From Hofstenia miamia (taxonomy: Eukaryota; Xenacoelomorpha; Acoela; Hofsteniidae): a stretch of DNA of 64,000 bases. Each line of letters opens with the position of its first letter. Positions within the stretch are counted from its first letter, which is position 1. Both the position numbers and the translations under genes were made by a program. The notes below the pieces were generated by a model. The model had not been told where the DNA came from. It was given only the letters and a program-made list of their open reading frames with translations, and made no database searches. The DNA is taken from NCBI GenBank assembly GCA_900660155.1, contig CABFPE010000134.1, positions 355,022 to 419,021 on the forward strand, read 5' to 3'. Shown here one piece after another: positions 47,801 to 57,127 of this stretch.

Positions 47801-49525
47801 CGAGATTCGGAAATGATAAATGCGGGCTGATTTGCGGCTTTGAGCCAGTTTTGTCATTGATTGAGTTGGATTCGCCTTCATCGAAATTTTCAGTCCAGCC
47901 AGAAAAGTTTGGTTCGCTTGTGGTGTTTTAGAAGGTTTGGGGGACTTTTGTTCGCTGTACCCTCTGCATCAAACTTGGCCACGACTCGATAAACCGTAGT
48001 TTTTTGAGTAGCCAGTGCTATTTATGATGTCGGAAGGAGAATTACCAGCGCGTCTCAGTTCGCATATAGTCGTTCGGAGTGCTAATTCAGGCATGCTTGT
48101 TCAAAAACAGTCTAAATATCTTACATTATTTCTTATAACGTAGTTTAAGGATAATCTGATACAAATTTCATTGTCATTAGATGAATATTTAGACGATTAT
48201 GTGAAATTTAAAATAGTACCAATTTACCTGCCTGACTCTGTATGTATATATATATATAAAGAAAACTTTTGAACTACTATTTGCATTTCAAAAATATGCA
48301 TTGAGACTGCTATGTCGAAAATAAGTGTTTGCATTGACCATCACAGATTTCTCTAGCCTAGTAATTAATTATATGACCCGTTTAAATGTATTTTTTAGAG
48401 AAAATATGATATTGATGGAGATTATTTGATTGACGTAAGTAAACTACCGAGCATAGCGGCATGAAATGTATGCAAGATCCAAGTATCCCAGAGCATGTTT
48501 GTATAAAGCAAACCAACAGGCTACTTTCTAGAGGGTAACCACGTTACTATAGCATGTGTCTTGAGATGTTGTTATACTTGCACTTCGAAAACTTTTTATT
48601 CATTTTGCTCAGTAAATTAGACAATGAAAAATGAACTTTATAACGTATGTATGCATATGTAATGGAACACCTATGTGGTAAAATGTTTGATAAAATTACA
48701 TAACATAAGGTAAATTTTAAGAGAGATCCTAATAGTGATATGCGGGTAGACATTTTTAATATGGCATTTGCCCGTCAAAAATTTTTTTCTTACCTGTATC
48801 TGCCCGCACCCGAAAATGAAATGTAGCCTACCCTTACCCTATAAACATATAATATGCGCACGTGCTACTCCCAAATAACTAATCCCTAAAACTTCAACTT
48901 TGTATTTGCAAATTTCTCGAAGATTAATAAGAAATTTAATGACTTAATGACCAATGGAATCCGGAATTAATATACCAATTTCAGAAGATGAACATACATT
49001 AAAATCAATTACTGTGTTTAAACCTGATATGCTTCCAACATTTGAATCTTGATTAGAATATTTGAATAAATACTTATATTTCAAAATTCAAAGTTTTTGT
49101 AAAGATTTTTAACATACAATGAATCGTATGTATGTCACAAACACAAAACTTCTTTTGGAAAATTGTAGTTAGCGCTATATGATTGCATTTTTGAACTAGC
49201 TTAAGTATGTAGATGTTAATCCTGATAATATTCATTAGATGTGCATTTAATACATACATTTTTTTAGTCTTTTTAAATTTCGCATGTTTAGAAAGAAAAG
49301 GATTCCAAAAGCATTGATAAAGACTTGAATGACAAGATTGCGAAAAATGCAATCGCAACAAAATTCATAGAAGCACTTCGGAATAGCAATGACATAGAGA
49401 CTATCAAAGTTGTCGAAGTGAGTAAGATTGATGCAAAGGCGCGCTATTTGTTTCCTATTGTTTACTTTTGCTGCAACATTGTTTACTGGATGATGTATTT
49501 ATTCATACTTCCAGCTTTGCAATAA
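31763..49525 (+). CDS. Cys-loop ligand-gated anion channel subunit (GABA-A/glycine receptor-like), 5' end missing
   Basis: Seven exons joined by GT-AG introns in consistent phase: 31763-31830, 31872-32116, 40438-40520, 40567-40704, 45703-46064, 48399-48434 and 49292-49525. Together they give about 387 residues of a pentameric neurotransmitter-gated channel of the plasma membrane. Order seen: end of the first beta-strands, RWKDERLRWD, loop A VWMPDTYF, the 15-residue cys-loop (C-x13-C), M1, M2 with the anion-selectivity PAR motif, M3, a short cytoplasmic loop of about 60 residues, then M4 and stop. M2 reads PARAGIGVTTILAMITL, placing Gly at 2' and Leu at 9'. RESVPAR and EYVV before M1 recall GABA-A subunits. 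Only one cysteine lies in the loop C region, so the second disulphide of glycine, GluCl and histamine channels is absent. The signal peptide and first roughly 60-80 residues were not found upstream. Ligand and partner subunits cannot be told from sequence. Confidence 0.9.
31872..32116 (+). CDS. Receptor exon b: loops D, A and E of the ligand-binding domain
   Basis: This exon follows a 41 bp intron (31831-31871, gtatttt...ttttag). It reads THHL-type strand residues TIHLNLYFRQ, then RWKDERLRWD, the loop A signature VWMPDTYFVS, and VWVYSTGEVL in the loop E region. The donor gtaagt starts at 32117 and splits the codon after AA (phase 2). WxPD and YFRQ-W-x-DERL are hallmarks of anion-type cys-loop receptors. 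Confidence 0.9.
32117..33129. other. Receptor intron, 5' part
   Basis: Intronic, with no gene. gagtggggtaaagtagcc at about 32197 and agtgggataaagtggct at about 32585 are two related copies of a transposon-end-like motif. Confidence 0.4.
33130..33480. mobile_element. Penelope-like fragment with internal inversion (copy C)
   Basis: The minus-strand part (33330-33130) reads MSEALIIKNSSKQRLMN, then the same 3' block as copies A and B (tagtgtatgca, attgtaaat, tgacgatg, cgaaat). The adjacent plus-strand part (33335-33480) reads YIGETKRNLQTRVNEHLSGH and then LNSEIYTHQH, the GIY-YIG domain that should precede it, in opposite orientation. It ends in a short TA tract. The head-to-head order indicates an inversion of the 5' portion. 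Confidence 0.75.
33151..33173 (-). ncRNA. Hammerhead-like core in Penelope 3' sequence (copy C)
   Basis: The minus strand reads TTGACGA, a clean hairpin GATTT-t-AAATC and GAAA, aligned with the other two copies. The first core base is T instead of C, so it is probably inactive. Confidence 0.4.
33481..34437. other. Receptor intron, unassigned
   Basis: Nothing recognised. Confidence 0.5.
34438..34652. other. Assembly gap (181 N) inside a (TA)n tract
   Basis: TA repeats stand on both sides of N 34461-34641, so the gap is an unresolved microsatellite within the receptor intron. Confidence 0.95.
34653..36335. other. Receptor intron, unassigned
   Basis: Nothing recognised on either strand. Confidence 0.5.
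36338..37450 (-). mobile_element. Tc1-like element, nearly full-length but decayed
   Basis: The left end CAGCCTTGAACATAAAGGTCGCA follows TA. The right end shows only the inner part inverted (TGCGACCTTTA) before a TA tract, so the right terminus has been lost into the microsatellite. On the minus strand the order fits Tc1. FGLSQKEIVRHFLISRFTVR is the helix-turn-helix (37280-37220). RQIEHVKPRVRRKIQMSMAE follows. NYEKCWWNDVFSDESRIKF has the first catalytic Asp. MVFGVIW matches VMVWG-x-I. Several frame breaks are present. It lies in the receptor's 8.3 kb intron. Confidence 0.8.
37451..40437. other. Receptor intron, 3' part, with one hAT-like end
   Basis: A TA tract lies at 37449-37475. On the minus strand, CAGTGGCGTATCTAGGAATT starting at 38579 looks like the terminus of a hAT-type MITE reaching to about 38380, but no matching second end or target duplication was found. 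The rest is featureless. Confidence 0.45.
40438..40520 (+). CDS. Receptor exon c: cys-loop
   Basis: The acceptor is tttaaaacag; the first G completes the codon split at 32116. The exon reads KYSVENRC...YPMDTQIC with 13 residues between the two cysteines and the conserved P-M-D inside, then QMVMES. The donor is gtaagt at 40521, phase 1. The intron before it (32117-40437, 8.3 kb) holds Penelope and Tc1 relics and an N-gap. Confidence 0.95.
40567..40704 (+). CDS. Receptor exon d: loop B to loop F region
   Basis: This exon follows a 46 bp intron (40521-40566) ending tttttttcag. It begins FGHSTKELVLSW, the segment directly after the cys-loop in anion receptors, then GLQLPQFYMDG, the LPQF strand before loop F. 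The donor gtaaca at 40705 leaves phase 1. The next intron is 5.0 kb. Confidence 0.92.
40705..45702. other. Receptor intron between exons d and e
   Basis: No gene recognised. Two GC-richer patches stand out: 43990-44040 (gatggcgcgcgagtcggatg and atccgac) and 44120-44290 (ggccacgcgtacacaatacg). Both look transposon-like but cannot be classified. It contains an assembly gap in a TA tract. Confidence 0.5.
44852..45026. other. Assembly gap (134 N) inside a (TA)n tract
   Basis: TA repeats border N 44883-45016 on both sides. It is an unresolved microsatellite in the receptor intron. Confidence 0.95.
45703..46064 (+). CDS. Receptor exon e: loop C, M1, M2 and M3
   Basis: The acceptor is acatttacag. 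The exon begins EYVVINEF and then the loop C region CLVGNFSSIS with a single cysteine. M1 is IVYFLISMYLPANLIVFISW, with the conserved proline. RESVPAR precedes M2, whose PAR at -2' to 0' predicts chloride permeation. M2 reads AGIGVTTILAMITL. After a linker, M3 is IYFGICFIFVFAALVEFSVV, ending NYYDRDD. The donor gtaaga follows at 46065, phase 0. Confidence 0.95.
46065..47598. other. Receptor intron between exons e and f, left part
   Basis: Nothing recognised. Confidence 0.5.
47599..48240 (-). mobile_element. Mariner-like internal-deletion derivative, 642 bp
   Basis: The ends CAGGGTCGGGCAGGTAAATT and, inverted, CAGAGTCAGGCAGGTAAATT are flanked by TA repeats on both sides. On the minus strand the start (48095-47940) reads MPELALRTTICELRRAGNSP, then INSTGYSKTTVYRVVAKFDA, a transposase helix-turn-helix. 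Close behind it (47800-47720) comes VRKSCSRFRQSISKIIDAKG, the extreme C terminus. The whole catalytic middle, about half of a normal 1.2-1.3 kb element, is gone. It sits in the receptor intron. Confidence 0.85.
48399..48434 (+). CDS. Receptor exon f: 36-nt microexon in the M3-M4 loop
   Basis: A pyrimidine-rich acceptor (ttttttag) and a consensus donor (gtaagt) bound exactly 36 bases. They are phase 0 at both ends and encode RKYDIDGDYLID without a stop. The phase matches exon e (ends phase 0) and exon g (starts phase 0), so the exon could be constitutive or a cassette. It is inferred from splice signals and frame only. Confidence 0.6.
48435..49291. other. Receptor intron between exons f and g
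   Basis: No feature. gggtagacat...cccgtcaaaa at about 48744-48840 is a slightly GC-richer patch. Confidence 0.5.
49292..49525 (+). CDS. Receptor exon g: end of cytoplasmic loop, M4, stop
   Basis: The acceptor is gcatgtttag. The exon reads KEKDSKSIDKDLNDKIAK, then a basic/acidic loop ending VSKIDAKARYLFP. This is the conserved SKID-x-x-R-x-x-FP that leads into M4 (IVYFCCNIVYWMMYLFI). It ends LPALQ and TAA. No strong AATAAA follows at once; AATAAATT occurs about 180 bp downstream. Confidence 0.92.
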   Translation, partial: KEKDSKSIDKDLNDKIAKNAIATKFIEALRNSNDIETIKVVEVSKIDAKARYLFPIVYFCCNIVYWMMYLFILPALQ

Positions 49526-50160
49526 ATTGTTTTATATTTGTAAAGCTTATCGTTTTCAACTTCGGCATTGAATACTTTTGTCATCAAAATATTTCTATAT
49601 TTTTAATTAGTATAGAAGCTTGATAAGGCAGACTATCATTTATGTCCAATGTCTTGTAACACAGAAAAGATATTTAACTTTAAGAACTGATAATTTATCT
49701 GAATATCATCAATAAATTTTAAAAAAACATACCTATAAGACTTGATAGATGAAACATATTAGTCAGAAAATTGCCATTCAGACGTAAATTAATCATTAAG
49801 GCGACCCAATTTTGACCGAAAAATTACAATCTCGACCTAACAATTGTTCAATTTAACTTTATTTTGGCTTAGGGTAAGTACTGTGACTAAGCGAAAATCA
49901 ATTGAATTTTTCACAATTTATCATCACAGTGGTTAAAATGGAAGATAAAGTATTTCAGCATGTTTTCACGCAGAAAATTTCGATTTTTGCAAAACAGTTT
50001 CTTTAGAAGAGAGAAACTTCTTTCAACTGAACATGTCTTAGCGCTGCACGATTGTAATTTTCCAAATATGGCTGGACTTTACTGTTGAGGGGGCAAACTT
50101 AAAATTATTAAAATCATCAATAACATTGTTATGTATTTCCTATTTGCTCCTGATCTTCTC
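49526..50160. other. 3' flank of the receptor gene
   Basis: Contains the presumed 3' untranslated region. gaccgaaaaattac and gacctaac at 49810-49840 mirror gactttattttgaccg at 50690-50720, so these may be the outer parts of the hAT relic between them. Confidence 0.4.
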
Positions 50161-50167
50161 AGCACAA

Positions 50168-50580
50168 TTATGGAGTAAATGTGCTACGAAAAAACCTCAA
50201 GTAAACGTTCTTAAGACGTTTACCATAAACTACCATATATGCAACTAGGGCCAAAAGTCGCAAAAGAAAATTCTTCCTTCCTATCTTAATTTTTTTCAAG
50301 GAGTCATCAATGCGCTGGGACACAATTGCATAATTTGCGGACCAACTAACATTGCCTACACTAGTGCAAATACCTCCAAAAATGTTAAAGTACTTGCAAC
50401 CATTGATTTCAGATTCATCGACTACCAGGAAGTCTTTTTTATCATTCAGAACATCCATAAAACGAGTTTCCTCGTTTTCCACATTGAGCAGGGTGGTTGT
50501 CTCACTGAGCAATGGCCATTTCATAGGATGACTTTTGCATGCCACGGCGTTCATTGGTTCTTCACCATGTTAAGCCATCT
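50168..50580 (-). mobile_element. hAT transposase fragment (CGGBP1-like clade)
   Basis: The minus-strand frame of 128 codons contains DFLVVDESEINGCKYFNIFG, then SQRIDDSLKKIK and LVAYMVVYGKRLKNVYLRFF. These align with hAT blocks YF-x-VDETTD-x-x-GRYVANF and SDAAPYM-x-x-AGK-x-LK-x-FYPKL, covering the first catalytic Asp region and the second. Key residues differ (VDES for VDET, LALVAYM for SDAAPYM), so it is not functional. No ends assigned. Confidence 0.55.
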
Positions 50581-53157
50581 ACGAACCGCCACTGGTTTAT
50601 CATTGTGCATATTTCTTAGAAATACAATTGATGAGAAAAACAGCAACCCATTTTTAGGAACTGATTGTATAAATTCGACTTTATTTCAGAAATTGCCAAT
50701 TTGACTTTATTTTGACCGTATTGATTTTTTCGACTTTTGGGTAGCCCAAGTAATCATTGTTCTTAGGTAGCAGAATGGAGTGTGTTACTAGATCATACGA
50801 TTCTTGACTATTTTAGATTGGCATTGAATCGTTGTTACTTCTAATTGGTGAATAATATCACAGTATGCACACATTCCATGGTTAAAAGTCCACATGCTGT
50901 TTTATCATGGTCTAAAAATTGAAATAATTTACTTAAATTCAGAATTTTTTTTGCTAAATTCTGAAAATTAGATGTGCATATATAGTTGACGGAAATTGAA
51001 TTGGAATGTTTGGAAGTATACAAAATTTAAAATCTTCGTTTAAAAAAGGACTTTCAATGGAAGTTGCAATGCATCAGCAGTCTGGATGATTGGACGTGTT
51101 TCAAAATTGAAAAGAAGCGAATATGTGCCAAACAAGTCTGAAGCGTTATGGATAAATTGGTAGCCAACTTGACATGAGTGTGGATACAATTCGGAATGCT
51201 ATGAGTCCAACATTATCTTCTCCACTATGTTGCAGAAACTAATCTTAATGACAATTTTCGTAGCCGTTTTTATACCAGTAGTATTTTATATTTCAGTAGC
51301 TTTTTATTTTTGATCCTTTTTTGGTCTTGTCATAAATTTCTAAGATCCATTATGACATAATCATACAACAATATTCATACAACCTAACTAAACAATATAT
51401 CAGTCAATCAGGAACAATATTATAAAATTATATTGAGTGGATAAGTTCTATTTTCAGATTTTGTATGTCTTGCTTAATGTGGGTCTACGTAGGTAATGGT
51501 TTGCACATTTTTCAACGCTGGATGTGTAATATAAATTATTATAACTTGGTTGATCCAAACCTGTTTCAAATTTCAGTTATTTTCTGGTATTTAAACTTTA
51601 TTGTTAAGATGCACATTAAAAATAGATTTCTGTTCTATAAAATACATTTTGAATGTGAAGCAACATAATGTGCGAATTTATTTCCTTTGAAATTTTTCAA
51701 ATTTTTTATAAGATAAGAAAATCTCCATTTCGCAATATTTTACAATTGATACTAATTAATGATCTAATAGAGTCATAACATGTTACAATATTCTATTAAT
51801 ATATACAATACACTGAATGAAGAAAAATGTACAATAACATGGAAGTTACGGATAAGTTATAATATAGTACTAGTATTAAGAGCTTACTAATGTGGTAACA
51901 TTATGAAATAATTAATACAATTCTCAAGTAGTCTTGAAGAATTAGCCTTGTTAGCTTGTTTATTTAGCAAAGTATGTATATGTAGTGTGCATCTCTTGGC
52001 ACCTATTCACAAGAATTCCCGAACATAAAGCATCCACTTGAATAAAATTCTTAATCGAAAGTATAACAAACAATTCCATAATATGTTCAACATAACTTCA
52101 TAACGCTACTAGAATCATTAGAAATGAGACTGTTTCTTTAGGAGACGTTCCTAAGAATTACTGAGTCAACCAAAATCTGAATTAAATATTCCTATCTCAA
52201 GTCTTCAAAGTTTAAAATATGATTCTGATCTGGTCTAAGTGTCTAGATTGAAAAGCGCTCTCTGTACAAGAAGCCATATATGACAGGCAATTGTCATAAA
52301 CGAGAAAAGCATAAATATAATTAATATAATAACAAGCCTGTCGATACCTATTTGCATTGGGACATAATTTTGACAAAATTTTTTGGGTCTAAGAATCCAC
52401 AAGTGGAACAAGACTACTAATAACATTCAAATCAACAAAATATAAATTATTTTGAACCAGTTTATCAACCAAGAAACTACTGTTGATGTATTTTTAAACA
52501 TGCTTTACAAGTAGTTTTCTGCTATGAGATTTATAGTTTATCTTTATTGTTTCAATACACGCGCGTCATTTATTTAGATTGCAATAAACTTGAAATTAAT
52601 AAATCCTGAGTACGCATGGCCTATAATTTTAATAGATTGATTTTCAAAAGAACGGATGAAGCCTACTTTTCAAAAAAAATTGATTTATTTATTATTGGAA
52701 AGTCCAAGCAATTGAAATACAAAAAAGCTTGAAACAGCACCTTTGTTAAAATTATAGATATATTGTAATTCAATGTACTTAACAGAAATGTGCAAGTGGG
52801 GCGGGTCGACCAATGGGGCAAGCTTTTTCGAAAGTGGGCACGTATGGGGCAAAAGTGGGGGCAACGATGCTTCTGAGTTGAGAAAACTGCACCAAAGAAA
52901 TGCCAATTTTAGAGAATATGAAATTAAATTTATTACATCACAGTTTCCTACTTAATAAAATGTTGATTTGTCATCAATAGGCTTTGCAATTATCCTTGCA
53001 TAAATATGTTGCATAAAATATGGGGTGTATAAAAAATGGGTTTTACAAACTGTATGTTTGTTCAGTTTTAGAACAAATTGATAAGAAATGTTATTTGTTA
53101 TCAATTTTCTTAAGTCTCTATTAACGGCTGCAACGAAAAATGCATTAATGTAGGTTA
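50581..53157. other. Unassigned AT-rich stretch
   Basis: No supported gene. A GC-rich patch gcggg...gtgggggcaacg lies at 52795-52870. 51060-51240 has weak transposon-like composition. Confidence 0.5.
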
Positions 53158-53940
53158 AGGGAGAATTTTACTTCCAGAAAGATGGTATGGGTAATTCCTT
53201 AAGCGAAGCCCTAGCTAACATCTATTTAAACTTCATTGTGTAGCATTATGCTTTAAATAGCATCAGATTTCATTTTTATGAAAGATATATGTACGATATA
53301 TTTGCTATAGTAAATAATGAAGATGCAGAATTGATACTAACAAAAATAAATGCAATAGATGATAACATAAAATATACAAAGGAAAAAGAACTTAACAATA
53401 ATTTCCATTTTCTAAGCGTGAACATTAGCAGAACAGCAAACAAATTTGTTACAGGAATTTATAGAAGGCTAACCGATACAGGTTTATTTTAAATTTCAAT
53501 TCAAATTCACCTGTAGAATATAAAAAGCACTAATTAAAGGAGCAATACATCGAATTTTTGATGTCTCAAGTTCTTATGAAATCATAAACCAAAAATACTC
53601 AAGTTAAAATAGAATCTGAAGAAGAATGAATATCCAAGTAATTTTATTAACAAATATATTAAAGAAACAATGTATGAAATATTGAACAAGACAGGAAAAT
53701 ATTCGAATAATTTTGAACACTTTTTTAAAATTGAGTATAGGGGTGAGCGCACAACAGACATGATTAATCAAATACGAAGAATAAATTATATAAGAGAAAA
53801 TGTAAGATTTGTTTATACAAAGCGAAAGTTTTAGTCAAAATCTAGAATTAAAATCAATGACAAACTTATCCAATAAATCCAATGTTATCTATAAAATCAA
53901 TTGCAACTATGAGTAGTATGAATTGGGTCGTACTACGTGG
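53158..53940 (+). mobile_element. Penelope-like reverse transcriptase relic (copy D)
   Basis: The plus strand reads GMGNSLSEALANIYLNFIV (family MGSPLSP-x-LANI). Then comes RYMYDIFAI, where the usual RYVDDIF has lost one catalytic Asp. IDDNIKYTKEKELNNNFHFL, ISRTANKFVTGIYRRLTDTG and INQIRRINYIRENVRF follow, and finally SNKSNVIYKINCNYE, the linker that precedes the GIY-YIG domain. Stops and frame changes occur. The endonuclease is cut off where the tandem repeat at 53.95 kb begins. Confidence 0.85.
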
Positions 53941-53952
53941 ATATTTTTTACC

Positions 53953-55375
53953 TTTGACCCTGGCGGGCATGTCTGGTGTAATTGTGTACTTTGGCCGTCT
54001 GTGTATCTTTGACGTCATTGATATTTGTTGGCAAACACATTTGTTTGTCGTCTTGTATAAAATGTAACCAATATTTTTTTATACATATTACATAAATAAT
54101 TGACCGTGTATATTGATGGGGGTGTATCTCTGACGTCATTGGAATGTTTTGTTGGCATTGTTTGCAGTCTATTGTATAAAATGTAACCAATTTGTTTACT
54201 TGCATATTTACGTGGTCTAATTTAGTTTACATGTTTTAATTGCTTTTTGTTAATGTACATGACTTGCTTATTTATATGACCTTACTTATTTTACATTTTT
54301 CATTTTAAATACTTGTTTTTTTATTAACATACATTACATTGGAAATATCACATTAATTTAGTTTACATTCTTATTTTACATACCTGTTTTTTTAACATAC
54401 ATGATATTGGAAATACCACATTAATTTAGTTTACATGTTTACTTTACATACTTGTTTTATTCGGTAAAATTTAATAAAAAATGTTTGAATCAGAGAGATA
54501 ATAATACTCGTTAAAAGCGTAATGTCTTATTTCGGTAATAAAGCAAAATAATTTTTCAGAACTAGTTTATGCAAAAACTCGCAATTTCTAATATTTAATA
54601 AACGTATGTGGTAAAACCCACATACATGTTTAAGACAAGACTAAAACGTAATTTATTCTGCACTTTGCTTATAATGATCATATATATCATACTATTAAAT
54701 TTGTCTATTGTGTTAGTTTATCATCATTGTTGTTGAGGGAATTTTGTAGGAAACAAAGGCATTATGAATTTCCCGCCATCATATCTAAATGAATGATTAA
54801 TAAATGAGGTGACTGATCACAGTATAAAACACATGAATATTAAAAGTTTAAATAAANCAGAAGAACGTGGCATAAATTGACATTTGACCCTGGCGGGGAT
54901 GTCTGGCGTGGCTATGATGTAATTGTGTACTTTGGCCGTCTGTGTATCTTTGACGTCATTGATATTTGTTGGCAAACACATTTGTTTGTCATCTTGTATA
55001 AAATGTAACCAATATTTTTTTATACATATTACATAAATAATTGACCGTGTACATTGATGGGGGTGTATCTCTGACGTCATTGGAATGTTTTGTTGGAATT
55101 GTTTGCAGTCTATTGTATAAAATGTAACCAATTTTTTTACTTGCATATTTACGTGGTCTAATTTAGTTTATATGTTTTAATTGCTTTTTGTTAATGTACA
55201 TGACTTGCTTATTTATATGACCTTACTTATTTTACATGTTTCATTTTACATACTTGTTTTATTATTAACATACATTACATTGGAAATATCACATTAATTT
55301 AGTTTACATACTTGTTTCTTATTAACATACATGGCATTGGAAAATACCACATTAATTTAGTTTACTGTTGGATTA
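53953..55375 (+). repeat. ~930-940 bp tandem repeat with internal 121 bp and ~65 bp subrepeats
   Basis: tttgaccctggcggg at 53953 recurs at 54883, and the following roughly 480 bp match closely. Within each copy a 121 bp unit occurs twice, each with TGACGTCATT and gtataaaatgtaaccaat. A unit of about 65 bp (acatacattacattggaaat...ttaatttagtttacat) follows two to three times. A single N at 54857 precedes copy 2. The two copies differ by a short indel (ggcgtggctatgat) and several bases. Confidence 0.85.
54010..55079. promoter_or_regulatory. Four TGACGTCA (CRE-like) palindromes at fixed spacing
   Basis: TGACGTCA occurs at 54010-54017, 54131-54138, 54951-54958 and 55072-55079, spaced 121 bp within each repeat copy. 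It is the consensus CREB/ATF site. The regular spacing comes from the tandem repeat; binding is unproven. Confidence 0.5.
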
Positions 55376-56939
55376 ATCAATTATCTTCTTATCATTATAA
55401 GCACACTAGATGCGAGTTAGTCCTTTTTAATTCAACTTAATCGTTATGTAAACAATCTAACACCAAGTAAAATTATCGTCGAAATTATACACATTGCAAT
55501 TATCACAACAAAATACAATAATATTAAATCTAAAAAAATTTTCCACCAGAACTCAACCCGTTTTGCTTTCAAAATCTCAACCTGAACCCGATTCCACCTC
55601 TGGTTTGTACAAGGGCATCAGAAGTAGAAAAATTCTTCCGAAATCCAAATTGTGTTTTGATAATAATTTGTATTTATCTAAATGAAAGATAATTTGTTTA
55701 TGTAAAAGTCTTTCAAAAACTTTGCTTAGAGGCGAGGGTCTATAATTTTAGGACATTGAGGATTATCTTTTTTTAAAAGTGATTCTTTGAAACAATCTGG
55801 AAAATCATTGACGTTTATGCATTCATTAAATATAAAGTTCAATTGCTTCAAAATAGCTTTAATAATTCCTATTGGTAGTAATAGTAGATAAGGCATTTAA
55901 AAAAATGTTTCTCTATCTTCTAAGCAATAGAAGATGAAAATTGTCAGTGAACAAATGTGGGGTATTAAGATATCGCAAGTAGATTTTGGAATGAGGATTT
56001 TTTATTTAGATAATTTGGGGCTGGCAGAACATAAAGCTTGGGGCTATATGAGGCAGATGTCAACACGTGGAAATGGGTTGGATCATGTCAGAAAAATCTG
56101 CCCCACTTCCATTTCTGGTACTTAATTTGGAGTACAAAAATCGATATTTAGAGTAAACTTGAGTGAGCTGTGAGCATTATTTGAAATGAATTAGTAGTTT
56201 AGTTACTATTATATAAAAGTAAATTATGTTTCCACAAATGCTTTAGATCAAATTAAAACTTTTTGTTTGAACTTAATAAATACAGCTGCTACAAGAATTT
56301 GTTTTTGTTTGGTATTTTATAAATTTTAATTAAGTAGCTTTATTCATAACATTGATATAACATTAATGATGATGGCAAATACACAGCAATAATCAAGCGT
56401 TTGAACATAAAGAATCTCTACCAAGTATATAATAATAATACTTAGAAATGTCTGCAGTGTAGAGTAAAAAATAAAAATTCAAATTACAGTACAACATCGC
56501 ATATTAACAAAAGAAGTACCAGTAAATAAATAGTCGCTTATATATATTCAAATTCAATTGATCTTTAAAGGCATGATTTTGCCTGGTGTCATCAATGACG
56601 TATGATTGCCTGAAAATTCCTAAGATATTTTATCAATGATATTTTGCAGACTTAGTCTCTAAGTGTTAGAAACAACGCAAAAATAGAAACAGAACTTCCT
56701 TTTAAAATTCAACAGATTGTAAAAATTTTTTTTGCATAGGAAAACTGCATCACATCAAGTTGTTCAAACAAAACTTTTCAAACATTACCAAAATATGGAC
56801 AACCCTAGTGTACATATACACTTAAGATATTAAGGTATACAACATTAACAATCCAATAGAAAGCGCTGCCAATTACATATATTTGTATTTTACATTGGAA
56901 ATATTTATAATTCAACTGCAAACTACATCGCAAACTGTC
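55376..56939. other. Unassigned stretch downstream of the PPSY exon
   Basis: No supported gene. On the minus strand it would contain the 3' untranslated region of the exon at 56940-57127. 55900-56125 has a 63-codon plus-strand frame without recognisable motifs. Confidence 0.5.
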
Positions 56940-57127
56940 TTAATTAATTTTCTTTTCCTCCACCTCTGCATACGAAGGAGGGTTTTCGGGAACATACGCC
57001 GAGCCATGGTTGATTGATGAATAGGATGGTGGTGCGGAGGGCGCCGCCATTGGTACAAATCCAACATTACTGCCTCCACTCACTGTCATGCCAGGTGCCG
57101 GGTATGAATAGCCTGCTCCTGCACTAC
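56940..57127 (-). CDS. Terminal exon of an unidentified host gene with two PPSY motifs
   Basis: On the minus strand an acceptor (ttgatgtttag) opens an exon of 61 complete codons plus a stop. It is richer in G+C than its surroundings. The peptide is proline/serine/glycine rich: GYSYPAPGMTVSGG..., then APPSYSS and NPPSYAEVEEKKIN, and ends at TAA. Two PPxY motifs of this kind near a C terminus usually bind WW domains of NEDD4-family ubiquitin ligases and are common on membrane-protein tails and arrestin-like adaptors. I do not recognise the protein. Upstream exons would lie above 57127, possibly beyond the recombinase locus, and were not found. A spurious open stretch is the alternative, but codon choice and splice signal argue for a real exon. 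Confidence 0.6.

Noticed and set aside
53948-55146. Two similar minus-strand frames (85 and 109 codons)
   Set aside because: They arise from the tandem repeat. The shared peptide reflects duplicated DNA, with no codon-level constraint visible.
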